Below are positions 1 through 8,550 of a DNA stretch of 64,000 nucleotides, piece after piece (positions within the stretch are counted from its first letter, which is position 1; the number at the start of each line of letters is the position of its first letter). The stretch comes from CAWCXF01 sp963799455 (lineage in GTDB: Bacteria > Pseudomonadota > Alphaproteobacteria > Rhodobacterales > Rhodobacteraceae): NCBI GenBank assembly GCA_963799455.1, contig CAWCXF010000007.1, positions 1,240,001 through 1,304,000 of the forward strand, written 5' to 3'. The notes under the pieces are model-generated. The model did not search any database. It had not been told where the DNA came from and worked only from the letters and a program-made list of their open reading frames with translations. A program made the position numbers and the translations under genes.

Positions 1-231
1 GACCGGCATCCGAAGATCGGCGACGGGGTGCTGATCGGCGCGGGGGCGAAGATCCTGGGCGCCATCCGGATCGGCAACTGCTCCCGCATCGCCGCCGGAT
101 CGGTGGTGCTGGAGGAGGTGCCGCCCTGCAAGACGGTGGCGGGCGTGCCCGCGCGCATCGTGGGCGAGGCGGGCTGCGACCACCCTTCGGTGACGATGGA
201 CCAGCTGCTCGCGGGCTGCGGGGGCGGCTAG
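1..231 (+). CDS. cysE: Serine O-acetyltransferase, C-terminal part (start outside window)
   Basis: The visible 76 residues are the end of a left-handed beta-helix acyltransferase: hexapeptide-repeat sequence (IGDGVLIGAGAKILGAIRIG) followed by the CysE-type ending SRIAAGSVVLEEVPPCKTV and GVPARIVG. The enzyme acetylates L-serine from acetyl-CoA, the first step of cysteine synthesis. The frame is open to base 1, so the gene begins upstream. It converges on pdhC with only about 10 bases between the stops. The end of the family is characteristic, but another hexapeptide acetyltransferase cannot be fully excluded from this fragment. Confidence 0.85.
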   Translation, partial: DRHPKIGDGVLIGAGAKILGAIRIGNCSRIAAGSVVLEEVPPCKTVAGVPARIVGEAGCDHPSVTMDQLLAGCGGG

Positions 232-241
232 GGCCGACCGC

Positions 242-1720
242 TCAGGCGAGCATGGCGATCGGGGCCTCCAGGTTCTCGACGATCGCCTGGAGGAAGCGCG
301 CGCCGAGCGCGCCGTCGATGACGCGGTGATCGACCGAGAGCGTCGCCGTCATGACGGTGGCGGCCTCGACGGCGCCGTCCTCGCCCACCACGGGGCGCCT
401 CGTCCCCGCGCCCACCGCCAGGATCGAGCCGTGGGGCGGGTTGATCACCGCGTCGAAGCTGTCGATGCCGAACATGCCGAGGTTCGAGACGGCGAAGGAG
501 CCGCCGGCATACTCCTCGGGGCGCAGCTTGCGGGCGCGGGCGCGCTCGGCGAGATCCTTCATCTCGGCGGAGAGCGCCGAGAGCGACTTGAGATGCGCGT
601 CGCGCAGCACCGGCGTGAAGAGCCCGCCCTCGACGGCGACGGCGACGGCCACGTCGGAGGGCGCGATCCTCAGGATCCGGTCGCCGGCCCAGACGGCGTT
701 GGCGTCGGGCACGGCCTGGAGCGCGAGCGCGCCGGCCTTGACGACGAAGTCGTTGACCGAGAGCTTGACGCCTCGGGGCTTGAGCGTCTCGTTGAGCTGC
801 GAGCGGAACGCGAGGAGCGCGTCGAAGCGGATCTCGCGGCGCAGGTAGAAGTGCGGGATGGTCTGCTTGGCCTCGGCGAGCCGGGCAGCGATCGTGCGGC
901 GCATCCCGTCGAGGCGGATCTCCTCGTGCGGGCGGTCGGCGTAGGCCTTGACGATCGCCTCGGCCGAGGGGCCGGTCGGCGCGGGGGCGGTCACGGGGGC
1001 GGTCACGGGGGCGGTGGGCATGGGGGCGGTGGGCATGACCTCGCCGGGCCGGGTCTCCGCACCGGGCTCGGCGGTGGTCGCAGACGCGGCCTTCGGCTTG
1101 GCGGACTCCACGTCGGCCTTGACGATGCGGCCGTGGGGGCCCGAGCCCTTGATCGCGGCGAGGTCGAGCCCGCGCTCCTCGGCGATGCGCCGCGCGAGGG
1201 GGGAGGCGAAGAGGCGCTCGCCGTTCGCGCGCGCCTCGGGGGCGGAGGCCGCAGCGGGCGCGTCCGCCCCGGTGGGCGCGTTCGCCCCGGTGGGTTCGGG
1301 GGGCGGGGCGGCGTCCGTCCCCCGGCCGCCGGCGGGCGCGGCCTCCCGGCCGTGGTCGGCGCCCGCGTGGGGGTTGCGGCCGTAGCCCTTCGCGGGCTCC
1401 AGCGCGTCGGAGCCCTGGTGGGGGGCGACGTGGGACGAGCCGTCGGGCTCGGCGTCCTCGATGGCGGAGGCGTCCTCGCCCTCCGCCAGAAGCACCGCGA
1501 TGGGGGTGTTGACGCGCACGCCCTCGGTGCCCTCGGCGACGATGATCCGGCCCACCGTGCCGTCGTCCACGGCCTCGAACTCCATGGTGGCCTTGTCGGT
1601 CTCGATCTCGGCCAGAAGATCGCCGGACGACACGGTGTCGCCCTCCTTCACCAGCCATCTGGTCAGCGTGCCCTCCTCCATGGTGGGGGACAGGGCGGGC
1701 ATGAGGATCTCGGTGGGCAT
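242..1720 (-). CDS. pdhC: Pyruvate dehydrogenase E2, dihydrolipoamide acetyltransferase
   Basis: 492 residues. Residues 1-80 are a lipoyl domain with the lipoylated lysine in EIETDKATMEFEA; a peripheral-subunit-binding domain follows (about 165-205, FASPLARRIAEERGLDL..GPHGRI); the catalytic acyltransferase domain fills 255-492 with the active-site DHRVIDGALGA. It moves the acetyl group from E1 to CoA in the pyruvate dehydrogenase complex. The two linkers are rich in Ala/Pro; the second carries a 15-nt tandem repeat (units near 985-1035, MPTAP and VTAP motifs). The start ATG at 1720 has a GAGGA ribosome site. It is last in the minus-strand operon, 21 bases after an unexpected AT-richer ORF. 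Confidence 0.95.
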   Translation of the reverse strand: MPTEILMPALSPTMEEGTLTRWLVKEGDTVSSGDLLAEIETDKATMEFEAVDDGTVGRIIVAEGTEGVRVNTPIAVLLAEGEDASAIEDAEPDGSSHVAPHQGSDALEPAKGYGRNPHAGADHGREAAPAGGRGTDAAPPPEPTGANAPTGADAPAAASAPEARANGERLFASPLARRIAEERGLDLAAIKGSGPHGRIVKADVESAKPKAASATTAEPGAETRPGEVMPTAPMPTAPVTAPVTAPAPTGPSAEAIVKAYADRPHEEIRLDGMRRTIAARLAEAKQTIPHFYLRREIRFDALLAFRSQLNETLKPRGVKLSVNDFVVKAGALALQAVPDANAVWAGDRILRIAPSDVAVAVAVEGGLFTPVLRDAHLKSLSALSAEMKDLAERARARKLRPEEYAGGSFAVSNLGMFGIDSFDAVINPPHGSILAVGAGTRRPVVGEDGAVEAATVMTATLSVDHRVIDGALGARFLQAIVENLEAPIAMLA

Positions 1721-1741
1721 GTTGTCCTCAATCTCTATCTA

Positions 1742-2011
1742 CTACGCAGATTGTGACATGAGGATTTGCCCCAATACTGAATGTGGGTATCGGCCCGTCC
1801 CTCTTCTCGTCAAGGTGGTGAGGCGAATTTCCAGCCCCTTCCTGTTGTTGAGAACACGATCTATTATCTCGTCTGGTATCAAGTAATGGGACAGAAGGGC
1901 CTTGGCCGCAGTAAGCACTCTGTCCCGAGACATCCTATGGACCGGCCTGCGCGCTTCGAAGACGACTTCGAGGCTGTCGAAAACCTGAAACTGCCATAGC
2001 CGTCGAGTCAT
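1742..2011 (-). CDS. Small unrecognised protein between pdhB and pdhC
   Basis: An 89-codon frame whose ATG overlaps the pdhB stop (ATGA, 2008-2011), an arrangement typical of translational coupling. Base composition is near 50 percent GC, far below the flanking pdh genes, which suggests foreign or relaxed sequence. The protein begins MTRRLWQFQVFDSLEVVF and has a predicted helical middle (DRVLTAAKALLSHYLIPDEIIDRVL) and a basic tail; there are no cysteines, no signal peptide and no membrane segment. I do not recognise the family and assign no function. pdhB and pdhC flanking it look complete, so this is an insertion in a normally tight operon rather than a broken part of either. Confidence 0.5.
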   Translation of the reverse strand: MTRRLWQFQVFDSLEVVFEARRPVHRMSRDRVLTAAKALLSHYLIPDEIIDRVLNNRKGLEIRLTTLTRRGTGRYPHSVLGQILMSQSA

Positions 2012-3417
2012 CGGTAGGTGACCTGCTTCACCGCCTCCAGAACCTCCTCCACCGTCACCAGCGCCATCTTCTCCAGGTTGGCGGCGTAGGGCATCGGCAC
2101 GTCCTTGCCGGCGCAGTTGAGGACGGGCGCGTCGAGCCAGTCGAAGGCCTCGCGCATCAGCACCGCCGAGAGGTGCTCGCCGATCGAGCAGACGGGCCAG
2201 CCCTCCTCGATCGTCACGCAGCGGTTGGTCTTCTTCACGCTTTCCACCACGGTCGCGGTGTCCATCGGGCGCAGCGTGCGCAGGTCCACCACCTCCGCCT
2301 CGATGCCGTCGCCCGCGAGCCGATCGGCCGCCTCCAGCGCGTAGCGCATGCCGATGCCGAAGCTCACCAGCGTCACGTCCGTCCCCTCGCGCCAGATGCG
2401 GGCCTTGCCGAAGGGGACGGTGAAGTCCTCCAGCTCGGGCACCTCGAAGCTCTGGCCGTAGAGGATCTCGTTCTCCAGGAAGATCACCGGGTTGGGGTCG
2501 CGGATCGCGGACTTCAAGAGCCCCTTGGCGTCCGCCGCCGAGTAGGGCTGGGCGACCTTCAGCCCGGGGATGTGCGAGTACCACGCCGCGTAGTCCTGGG
2601 AGTGCTGGGCCGCGACGCGGGCGGCCGCGCCGTTCGGGCCGCGGAAGACGATCGGGCAGCCCATCTGGCCGCCGGACATGTAGAGGGTCTTGGCGGCCGA
2701 GTTGACGATCTGGTCGATCGCCTGCATCGCGAAGTTGAAGGTCATGAACTCGACGATCGGGCGCAGGCCGCCGAAGGCCGCGCCGACGCCGATGCCCGCG
2801 AAGCCGTGCTCGGTGATGGGCGTGTCGATCACGCGCCTCGCGCCGAACTCGTCCAGCAGCCCCTGGCTGATCTTGTAGGCGCCCTGATACTCGGCGACCT
2901 CCTCGCCCATCAGGAACACGGCCTCGTCGCGCCGCATCTCCTCGGCCATCGCGTCGCGCAGCGCCTCCCGCACGGTCTGCTCGCGCGTCGTGGTGCCCTG
3001 GGGCACCTCGGGCCCGGAGGCGGCCTTGGGCGTGGCGGGGACGGGGCGCTCCTTCTTGTCGGCGGGCATCTCGGCCGAGTCGGGGCGCTCCTTGTGGTCG
3101 CGCTCGGGCGCGCCCTCAGGGGAGGCGTCGCCCGCGGGCTCGGAGGCGAACGCGCCCTCCTCGGGCACCGCCTCGCCGTCCTCCACCAGCACGGCGATCG
3201 GGGTGTTGACGCGCACCCCCTCGGTGCCCTCGGGCACGAGGATCCGGCCCACCGTGCCGTCGTCCACGGCCTCGAACTCCATCGTCGCCTTGTCGGTCTC
3301 GATCTCGGCCAGCACGTCGCCCGAGGCGACCGTGTCGCCCTCCTTGACCAGCCACTTGGCCAGCGTTCCCTCCTCCATGGTGGGGCTGAGCGCGGGCATC
3401 AGGATCTCGGTGGCCAT
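2008..3417 (-). CDS. pdhB: Pyruvate dehydrogenase E1 beta subunit with N-terminal lipoyl domain
   Basis: 469 residues. Residues 1-80 are a lipoyl domain (EIETDKATMEFEA, as in E2), then a charged linker to about 140, then the transketolase-type beta subunit (TVREALRDAMAEEMRRD..MGEEVAEYQGAYKI..DTPITEHGFAGIGVGAA) and the C-terminal transketolase domain. With PdhA it decarboxylates pyruvate on thiamine diphosphate. A lipoyl domain fused to E1-beta is a known feature of alphaproteobacterial complexes. ATG at 3417 was chosen over upstream in-frame starts because it begins the lipoyl domain and follows the preceding ORF by one base. The C-terminus EAVKQVTYR looks normal. Confidence 0.95.
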   Translation of the reverse strand: MATEILMPALSPTMEEGTLAKWLVKEGDTVASGDVLAEIETDKATMEFEAVDDGTVGRILVPEGTEGVRVNTPIAVLVEDGEAVPEEGAFASEPAGDASPEGAPERDHKERPDSAEMPADKKERPVPATPKAASGPEVPQGTTTREQTVREALRDAMAEEMRRDEAVFLMGEEVAEYQGAYKISQGLLDEFGARRVIDTPITEHGFAGIGVGAAFGGLRPIVEFMTFNFAMQAIDQIVNSAAKTLYMSGGQMGCPIVFRGPNGAAARVAAQHSQDYAAWYSHIPGLKVAQPYSAADAKGLLKSAIRDPNPVIFLENEILYGQSFEVPELEDFTVPFGKARIWREGTDVTLVSFGIGMRYALEAADRLAGDGIEAEVVDLRTLRPMDTATVVESVKKTNRCVTIEEGWPVCSIGEHLSAVLMREAFDWLDAPVLNCAGKDVPMPYAANLEKMALVTVEEVLEAVKQVTYR

Positions 3418-3418
3418 G

Positions 3419-3641
3419 TCAGATTTCCGCAAGATCGAGGCGGCGCTCGATGCGCTCGACACGGGCCGCGAGCGAGGCCTGCCGGGCCTCCTGGCCCGCC
3501 CGGCTGTGCAGCGCTCCGGCGATGAGGCTCTTGTGGCTCCGCAGCTCCTCCAAGATGGAGGCCTGCCCCTGCTCAAGACGCGGCAGCCGATCCCGGATTC
3601 CGCCTCAGATGCTCGATGATGAGGTCGTGCGGCTCGGCCAT
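3419..3641 (-). pseudogene. Small coiled-coil protein gene in pdh operon, broken by a one-base insertion
   Basis: Starting at ATG 3641-3639 (overlapping the pdhA stop as TGATG) the frame reads MAEPHDLIIEHLRR and then hits a stop. From there the neighbouring frame continues with IRDRLPRLEQGQASILEELR and ends RVERIERRLDLAEI, stopping one base before the pdhB ATG. Removing one base of the TT at about 3598-3599 (plus strand) joins both parts into a coherent protein of about 73 residues, mostly a coiled coil. Small coiled-coil ORFs of this type sit between pdhA and pdhB in related bacteria as far as I recall; function unknown. Either a sequencing error or a true frameshift. Confidence 0.6.
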
Positions 3642-4681
3642 CAGGCGTCCTCCCCCTGCGGCACCGCCTCGGCGTAGACATCGGTCCACAGCTCCGAGGG
3701 GTCGGGCTCGGGGGAGTCCTTGGCGAACTCGGCGGCCTCGTTGACCACCCGCTTGATCTCGCGGTCGATCGCCTTGAGCGCGTCGTCGTCGGCCATGTCG
3801 CCGTCGAGCAGCCTGAGGCGCACCTGCTCGATGGGGTCGTGCTCCTGGCGCATCCTCGACACCTCGTCTCGGCTGCGGTACTTGGCCGGATCCGACATCG
3901 AGTGGCCCCGGTAGCGATAGGTCTTCATCTCCAGGATGTAGGGGCCCTCGCCCGACCGGCAGTGGGCCACGGCCTTGGCGCCCGCGTCGCGCACCGCGAG
4001 CACGTCCATCCCGTCCACCGCCTCACCCTCGATGCCGTAGGCGGCGCCGCGCTCCCACAGCGACGGGCTCTTGGTCGATCGCTCGACGCTCGTCCCCATC
4101 GCGTAGCCGTTGTTCTCGATCACGAACACCACCGGCAGATCCCACAGCTCGGCCATGTTGTAGGTCTCGTAGACCTGGCCTTGGTTGGCCGCGCCGTCGC
4201 CGAAGTAGGTGAACGTCACGCGGTCGTTGCCGCGATACTTGTCGGCGAAGGCGAGCCCCGCGCCGATGGGCACGTTGGCGCCGACGATCCCGTGGCCGCC
4301 GTAGAAGTCGCGCTCCTTCGAGAACATGTGCATCGATCCGCCCTTGCCCTTCGAGTAGCCGTCGCGGCGCCCCGTGAGCTCGGCCATCACGCCCTTCGGG
4401 TCCATCCCGCAGGCGAGCATGTGGCCGTGGTCGCGGTAGGTGGTGACGCGCCGGTCGCCGGGCTCGGCCACGGCCTCGAGCCCCACCACCACGGCCTCCT
4501 GGCCGATGTAGAGGTGGCAGAACCCCCCGATCAGCCCCATGCCGTAGAGCTGGCCCGCCTTCTCCTCGAAGCGGCGGATCAAGAGCATCTCGCGGTAGAA
4601 GCCGAGCAGCTCGTCCTTCGAGGCCCCGGGGGCCTCGGCGGGCGCCTTGGGCTCGGGCCTGGCGGCGCGGCGGGTGGCCAT
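3641..4681 (-). CDS. pdhA: Pyruvate dehydrogenase E1 alpha subunit
   Basis: 346 residues. Typical E1-alpha: FYREMLLIRRFEEKAGQLY near the N-terminus, the thiamine diphosphate motif GDGAANQGQVYETYNMAELW with downstream ENNGYAMGTS, and the phosphorylation-loop region YRYRGHSMSDPAKYRSRDEV. It forms the heterotetrameric E1 with PdhB. ATG 4681 was chosen because the family starts just before this helix and a GAGGG ribosome site precedes it (visible as ccctccctc on the plus strand); the longer upstream frame is not conserved-looking. First gene of the pdh operon proper, 134 bases downstream of ftsB. Confidence 0.95.
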   Translation of the reverse strand: MATRRAARPEPKAPAEAPGASKDELLGFYREMLLIRRFEEKAGQLYGMGLIGGFCHLYIGQEAVVVGLEAVAEPGDRRVTTYRDHGHMLACGMDPKGVMAELTGRRDGYSKGKGGSMHMFSKERDFYGGHGIVGANVPIGAGLAFADKYRGNDRVTFTYFGDGAANQGQVYETYNMAELWDLPVVFVIENNGYAMGTSVERSTKSPSLWERGAAYGIEGEAVDGMDVLAVRDAGAKAVAHCRSGEGPYILEMKTYRYRGHSMSDPAKYRSRDEVSRMRQEHDPIEQVRLRLLDGDMADDDALKAIDREIKRVVNEAAEFAKDSPEPDPSELWTDVYAEAVPQGEDA

Positions 4682-4815
4682 GGTGCCCCTCCCTCGTCTC
4701 GGACCGGTGTGGATCCCGACGGTGCCCGAGCGCGCGGCATCCGGCAAGGGGCGACGGGCCCGTCCCCGGCGCGGGGGCGGCCCCGGCGCGGGTGCGGCCC
4801 CGGCGCGGGCGTCCT

Positions 4816-5115
4816 TCAGCGCAGCACGACCTCGCCCTCGCCCACGTAGCCCAGCACGGCGCGGGCGCGCTCGTCGAGCAGGTCGATGTCGAGGAAGTCG
4901 TCCGAGAGCCGCCGCACGAGGTTGGCGCGCGCCGCGACCTCGGCTTCCAGGGCCGCGAGCTCGGCTGCGAGTTCGGCCGTGCGCGCCTCGACCCGGACCC
5001 GGGCGAAGAGGCCGTGGTCGCCCTGCACGGCGGCGTAGGCGAAATAGGCCCCGAGCCCGGCCGCGAGCGCCACCGCCGCCGCGCGCCCGAGGCCCGGCCC
5101 CCCGCGTCGCCTCAT
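4816..5115 (-). CDS. ftsB: FtsB/DivIC-family septum formation initiator
   Basis: 99 residues: basic start MRRRGG, one membrane segment (about 11-30, AAAVALAAGLGAYFAYAAV), then a coiled coil (about 40-70, RTAELAAELAALEAEVAARANLVRRL) and the short conserved tail DFLDIDLLDERARAVLGY. This layout, cytoplasmic stub, one helix, periplasmic coiled coil, is that of FtsB, which links FtsL and FtsQ in the divisome. The gene commonly sits between eno and pdhA in Rhodobacterales; here eno has moved about 9 kb away. ATG 5115 is the start that leaves a normal N-terminal stub. Confidence 0.85.
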   Translation of the reverse strand: MRRRGGPGLGRAAAVALAAGLGAYFAYAAVQGDHGLFARVRVEARTAELAAELAALEAEVAARANLVRRLSDDFLDIDLLDERARAVLGYVGEGEVVLR

Positions 5116-5270
5116 CCCGCGATCCTCCTCCCCCGACGGCGCGCGGCGCCCGGACGATGCTTGGATAGCGGCGCCGAGCGCCCTGGGCACCCCGCGGCGG
5201 CACCCGCGCGCCCTGCGGTGCGCGCACGCCACGGCTTTTCGCGCGCCTCGGCGCGCTCTAGGATCGGCGC

Positions 5271-7139
5271 ATGATCGAGGCCGCCTCGCATCTCGGGACG
5301 CACGAGGTCACGAACCAGCCCCTGCCGCTGGCCGCCGCGGACCCCTGGGCCGGCGACGCGGCGCTGCGCGGCCACGTCGCGGCGATGGGGGGCGAGGCCC
5401 GCGCCCCGGCCGCGCTCGGGGCGGCGATCCACGCCTCGGACGCCTTCGAGGCGGGGCGCGAGGCGCGCCGGCACCCGCCCGAGGCGCGGCTCTTCGACGC
5501 CGGCGGTCGCAGGCTCGACGAGGTCCGCTTCCACCCCGCCTACCACGCGCTGATGCGGCTCGGGCTGGAGGCGGGCTACGCCGCGGTGGCTTGGGAGGCC
5601 CACCCCAGCGCGGACGGCGGCCCGAGCGCGGACGGCGGCCCGAGCGCGGACGGCGGCCCGAGCGCGGACGGCGGTCCGGTGGGGATGGGCGGTTCGGGCG
5701 CGGGCTCCGGTCCGGCCGGGGCGGGCGCTCCCACCGCGGAGGGCGGGCCCGCGGGGGTGGGCGATCGGGGGGCGGATCCTCGTCCCGGCGTCGATCCTCG
5801 CACCATCGCCCGGAGCGGCCCCGCCGCCGCGGGCGCCGCGGCCGGGGCGGGCGCGCCGGGGGGCCATGTCACGCACGCGGCGATGGTCTACCTCATGACC
5901 CAGGTTGAGCCGGGCGTGTGCTGCCCGATGACGATGAGCTACGCCGCCGTGCCCGCGCTCGACGCCGACCCCGGCCTCGCCGCCGTCTGGCGCCCGAAGC
6001 TCACGGCGCGCGCCCACGACCCCGCGGTGGCGCCGGTGGGCGCCAAGCGGGCGGCGACGCTCGGCATGGCGATGACCGAGGTGCAGGGCGGCTCGGATTT
6101 GCGCGCCAACGCGACGCGGGCCGAGCGCGAGGGGGAGGCGTATCGCCTCACCGGCGCCAAGTGGTTCTGCTCGGCGCCGATGTCGGACGGGTTCCTGACG
6201 CTGGCGCAGGCGCCGGGGGGGCTGACCTGCTTCCTGGTTCCGCGCTGGCTCGAGGGCGGGCGCAACGCCATCCGCATCGCGCGGCTCAAGGACAAGCTCG
6301 GCAACCGCGCCAACGCCTCGGCCGAGATCGAGTATCACGGCGCGCTCGCGTGGCGGCTGGGCGAGGAGGGGCGCGGGATCCCCGCCATCCTGCGCATGGT
6401 CCACCACACGCGGCTCGACACCGCCCTCGCCCCCGCCGGGCTGATGCGCGCGGCGCTCGGCCAGGCGCACCGGTGGACCTCCGAGCGCGCCGCCTTCCAG
6501 CGCCGGCTGATCGACCAGCCGCTGATGGCCCGCGTCCTCGCGGACCTCGCGCTCGACCGGGAGGGGGCGCTGGCGCTGGGCCTGAGGGTCGCCGCGGCCT
6601 TCGACCGGCCCGAGGAGGCGCCCTTCGCGCGGGTCGCGGTGGCGCTCGCCAAGTTCCTCTCCAACAAGCGCTGCCCGGTGGTCTGCGTCGAGGCGATGGA
6701 GGCAATGGGCGGCATGGGCTATGTCGAGGACACCGACATGCCGATGCTCTACCGCGAGGCGCCCTTGAACGGCATCTGGGAGGGCTCGGGCAACGTCATC
6801 TGCCTCGACGTGCTGCGCGCGCTCGCCCGCGAGCCCGAGGCGGCCCATGCGCTCGCGGCCGAGATGGACGCCGGCCGCGGCGCCTGCCGGCGCTACGACG
6901 CGGCGCTGGGCGCGCACCGGGCGCGCTGGCCGGGCGTGCCGCCCGAGGCGGAGGCGCGGGCCTATGTCGAGCGCGCAGCACATCTGCTGACCGCCTCGGT
7001 GCTGCGGCGCTTTGCGCCCGACGCGGTGGCCGAGGGCTACGTCGCGGGCCGGCTCGACCCCGACCGCGGGCTGGTGCCCGGCGCCGTCACGGGGCTCGAC
7101 GAGGCGGCGCTGCTCGGGCGGCTGGGCGACGCGGCGTGA
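5271..7139 (+). CDS. AidB-like acyl-CoA dehydrogenase with a repeat-bearing insertion
   Basis: 622 residues, about 75-80 longer than E. coli AidB. The N-terminus (HEVTNQPLPLAAADPW), middle (MTEVQGGSDLRANATRAE, KWFCSAPMSDG, RLKDKLGNRANASAEIEY) and C-terminal half (GGMGYVEDTDMPMLYREAPLN, WEGSGN) follow AidB closely. AidB is a flavoprotein of the acyl-CoA dehydrogenase fold induced on alkylation stress and able to bind DNA; the substrate of homologues is unsettled. Between WEAHP (about residue 111) and THAAMVYLMTQVEPG (about 203) lies a Gly/Ala/Pro insertion starting with four SADGGP hexapeptides. The insertion is in frame, so the protein may still fold. It stands alone, 155 bases from ftsB and divergent to it. 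Confidence 0.88.
   Translation: MIEAASHLGTHEVTNQPLPLAAADPWAGDAALRGHVAAMGGEARAPAALGAAIHASDAFEAGREARRHPPEARLFDAGGRRLDEVRFHPAYHALMRLGLEAGYAAVAWEAHPSADGGPSADGGPSADGGPSADGGPVGMGGSGAGSGPAGAGAPTAEGGPAGVGDRGADPRPGVDPRTIARSGPAAAGAAAGAGAPGGHVTHAAMVYLMTQVEPGVCCPMTMSYAAVPALDADPGLAAVWRPKLTARAHDPAVAPVGAKRAATLGMAMTEVQGGSDLRANATRAEREGEAYRLTGAKWFCSAPMSDGFLTLAQAPGGLTCFLVPRWLEGGRNAIRIARLKDKLGNRANASAEIEYHGALAWRLGEEGRGIPAILRMVHHTRLDTALAPAGLMRAALGQAHRWTSERAAFQRRLIDQPLMARVLADLALDREGALALGLRVAAAFDRPEEAPFARVAVALAKFLSNKRCPVVCVEAMEAMGGMGYVEDTDMPMLYREAPLNGIWEGSGNVICLDVLRALAREPEAAHALAAEMDAGRGACRRYDAALGAHRARWPGVPPEAEARAYVERAAHLLTASVLRRFAPDAVAEGYVAGRLDPDRGLVPGAVTGLDEAALLGRLGDAA
5607..5678 (+). repeat. 18-nt tandem repeat, 4 units, inside the AidB-like gene
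   Basis: Four near-identical 18-nt units (agcgcggacggcggcccg) encode SADGGP four times; the last unit differs by one base. The unit length is a multiple of three, so copy changes keep the frame. The unit differs at about three positions from the 18-nt repeat at the start of lolD (43.0 kb). Confidence 0.95.
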
Positions 7140-7483
7140 GCGGCGGAGCGCGGCGCGCCCCGCTCCCGCGATGGCTGGCGGGGCGCGGGCCGAGCGGGGC
7201 CGGGAGCGCGCGGCGCCCTTCCAAGGGGCCCGATCCGGCAGACCGTCCGGCGGCGCTCGGGCCGGGCCGCGGCTCCGCCGCGCTCCGCCTTCCACCCCGA
7301 GACGGGTTCCGGGGGTCGGGGCCGAGCGGCGCCCTGCCTCGCGCGGCCACGGGCGAGGGGGTCGAGTGAGGCCCGAAGCGGCCGGGGCGATGCCCGTCCG
7401 ATCCGCGTCCCGGGAGGAACGCGCCGGTGGATCTGCCCTTCGGCGTCGCAGCTCGTCCGGTCGCCCGCCTCCGGGGCCTCCGG
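7140..7483. other. Convergent intergenic region, no gene seen
   Basis: 344 bases between the stop of the AidB-like gene and the stop of the aldolase gene. Very GC-rich. Open frames exist on both strands but show no domain, start context or codon pattern. No clear terminator hairpin with a T-tract was found. Confidence 0.6.
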
Positions 7484-8443
7484 CTACGCCTCGCCCTTGT
7501 AGATGCTCACCAGCGTCGCCAGCAGCTCCAGCGCCTCCTCGCGCGGGCGCTGGAAGGTGTTGCGGCCGATGATCGAGCCGTTGCCGCCGCCGTCGCGGAT
7601 CGCGCGGGCGTTCTCGAAGATCCCCTCGGCGCCGGCCTTGGCGCCGCCCGAGAAGACGATGATGCGCCGCCCTCCGAAGGCCGCCTTGACGCAGTGGGCG
7701 ACGCGCGCGACCTGGGTCGAGACGTCGATGCCCTCGGATTCGTAGACCTTCCTGGCCTCGGGCTGCTCGATATGGTCGGTCGAGAGCTTGATCTTGATGA
7801 TGTGCGCGCCGAGCAGCGCGGCGATCTGCGCGCCGTAGGCCGCCACGTCGATCGCCGTCTCGCCCTCCTTCGACAGCCCCTCGCCGCGGGGGTAGGACCA
7901 GATCACGGTGGCCACGCCCACGGACGCCGCCTCGCGCCGCATCTCGGCGATCTCCTCGAACATCTCGAGCGCCATGTCGGAGCCGGGATAGATCGTGAAG
8001 CCGATCGCCGAGGCCCCGAGGCGCAGCGCGTCGTCCACCGAGGCCGTGATCGCCTGGTCCTTGCCGGCGGTGTCCGACATCAGCGAGTTGGCGGAGTTGG
8101 CCTTCAGGATCATGGGGATCTGGCCCGCGAAGGCGTCCGCGCCCGCCTCCAGCATCCCCAGGGGGGCGGCGTAGGCGTTGAGCCCCGCGTCGATGGCGAG
8201 CTGGAAGTGGTAGTGCGGGTCGTAGGCGGCGGGGTTGGGCCCGAAGGAGCGCGCGGGGCCGTGCTCGAAGCCCTGATCGACGGGCAGGATGACCATCTTG
8301 CCGGTGCCGCCGAGCGCGCCATGCATCAGCATCCGCGCGAGCTGCGCCTTCACGCCGGGAACCTCGCCGTCGTAGCCCGCGAGGATGCGGCGGACGGCCT
8401 CGGTGGTGCCGGAGGCGCGGGCGGTCTGCGTGTCGAGGCTCAT
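7484..8443 (-). CDS. fbaB: Fructose-bisphosphate aldolase class I, DhnA/archaeal type
   Basis: 319 residues of the DhnA-type aldolase barrel. Visible landmarks: KMVILPVDQGFEHGP (strand 1), IWSYPRGEG (catalytic tyrosine), AHIIKIKLSTDH (Schiff-base lysine region), IVFSGGAK and NGSIIGRNTFQRP (phosphate-binding). It cleaves fructose 1,6-bisphosphate, or runs in the gluconeogenic direction. ATG 8443 gives MSLDTQTARASG, the usual beginning; upstream in-frame codons are not conserved-looking. Next to pgk, as expected for central carbon metabolism, but separated by a 304-base repeat-bearing gap. Confidence 0.93.
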   Translation of the reverse strand: MSLDTQTARASGTTEAVRRILAGYDGEVPGVKAQLARMLMHGALGGTGKMVILPVDQGFEHGPARSFGPNPAAYDPHYHFQLAIDAGLNAYAAPLGMLEAGADAFAGQIPMILKANSANSLMSDTAGKDQAITASVDDALRLGASAIGFTIYPGSDMALEMFEEIAEMRREAASVGVATVIWSYPRGEGLSKEGETAIDVAAYGAQIAALLGAHIIKIKLSTDHIEQPEARKVYESEGIDVSTQVARVAHCVKAAFGGRRIIVFSGGAKAGAEGIFENARAIRDGGGNGSIIGRNTFQRPREEALELLATLVSIYKGEA

Positions 8444-8550
8444 GGGCGGACTCCGTTCAAGGCATGGTGGGGATGGGTGTGGCATAGGACCGCGTCCGCC
8501 GGCCGGCAAGCGTGGTCGCGCTAACGTCCGCGGCGGCGGCGCGGCCCGGA

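Noticed and set aside
228..1658. Very long open frames antisense to or offset from pdhC, pdhB, ppk, proS and others, some over 400 codons
   Set aside because: Their translations are Arg/Gly/His-rich, without domains, and mirror the codon pattern of the real genes; typical shadows in GC-rich DNA.
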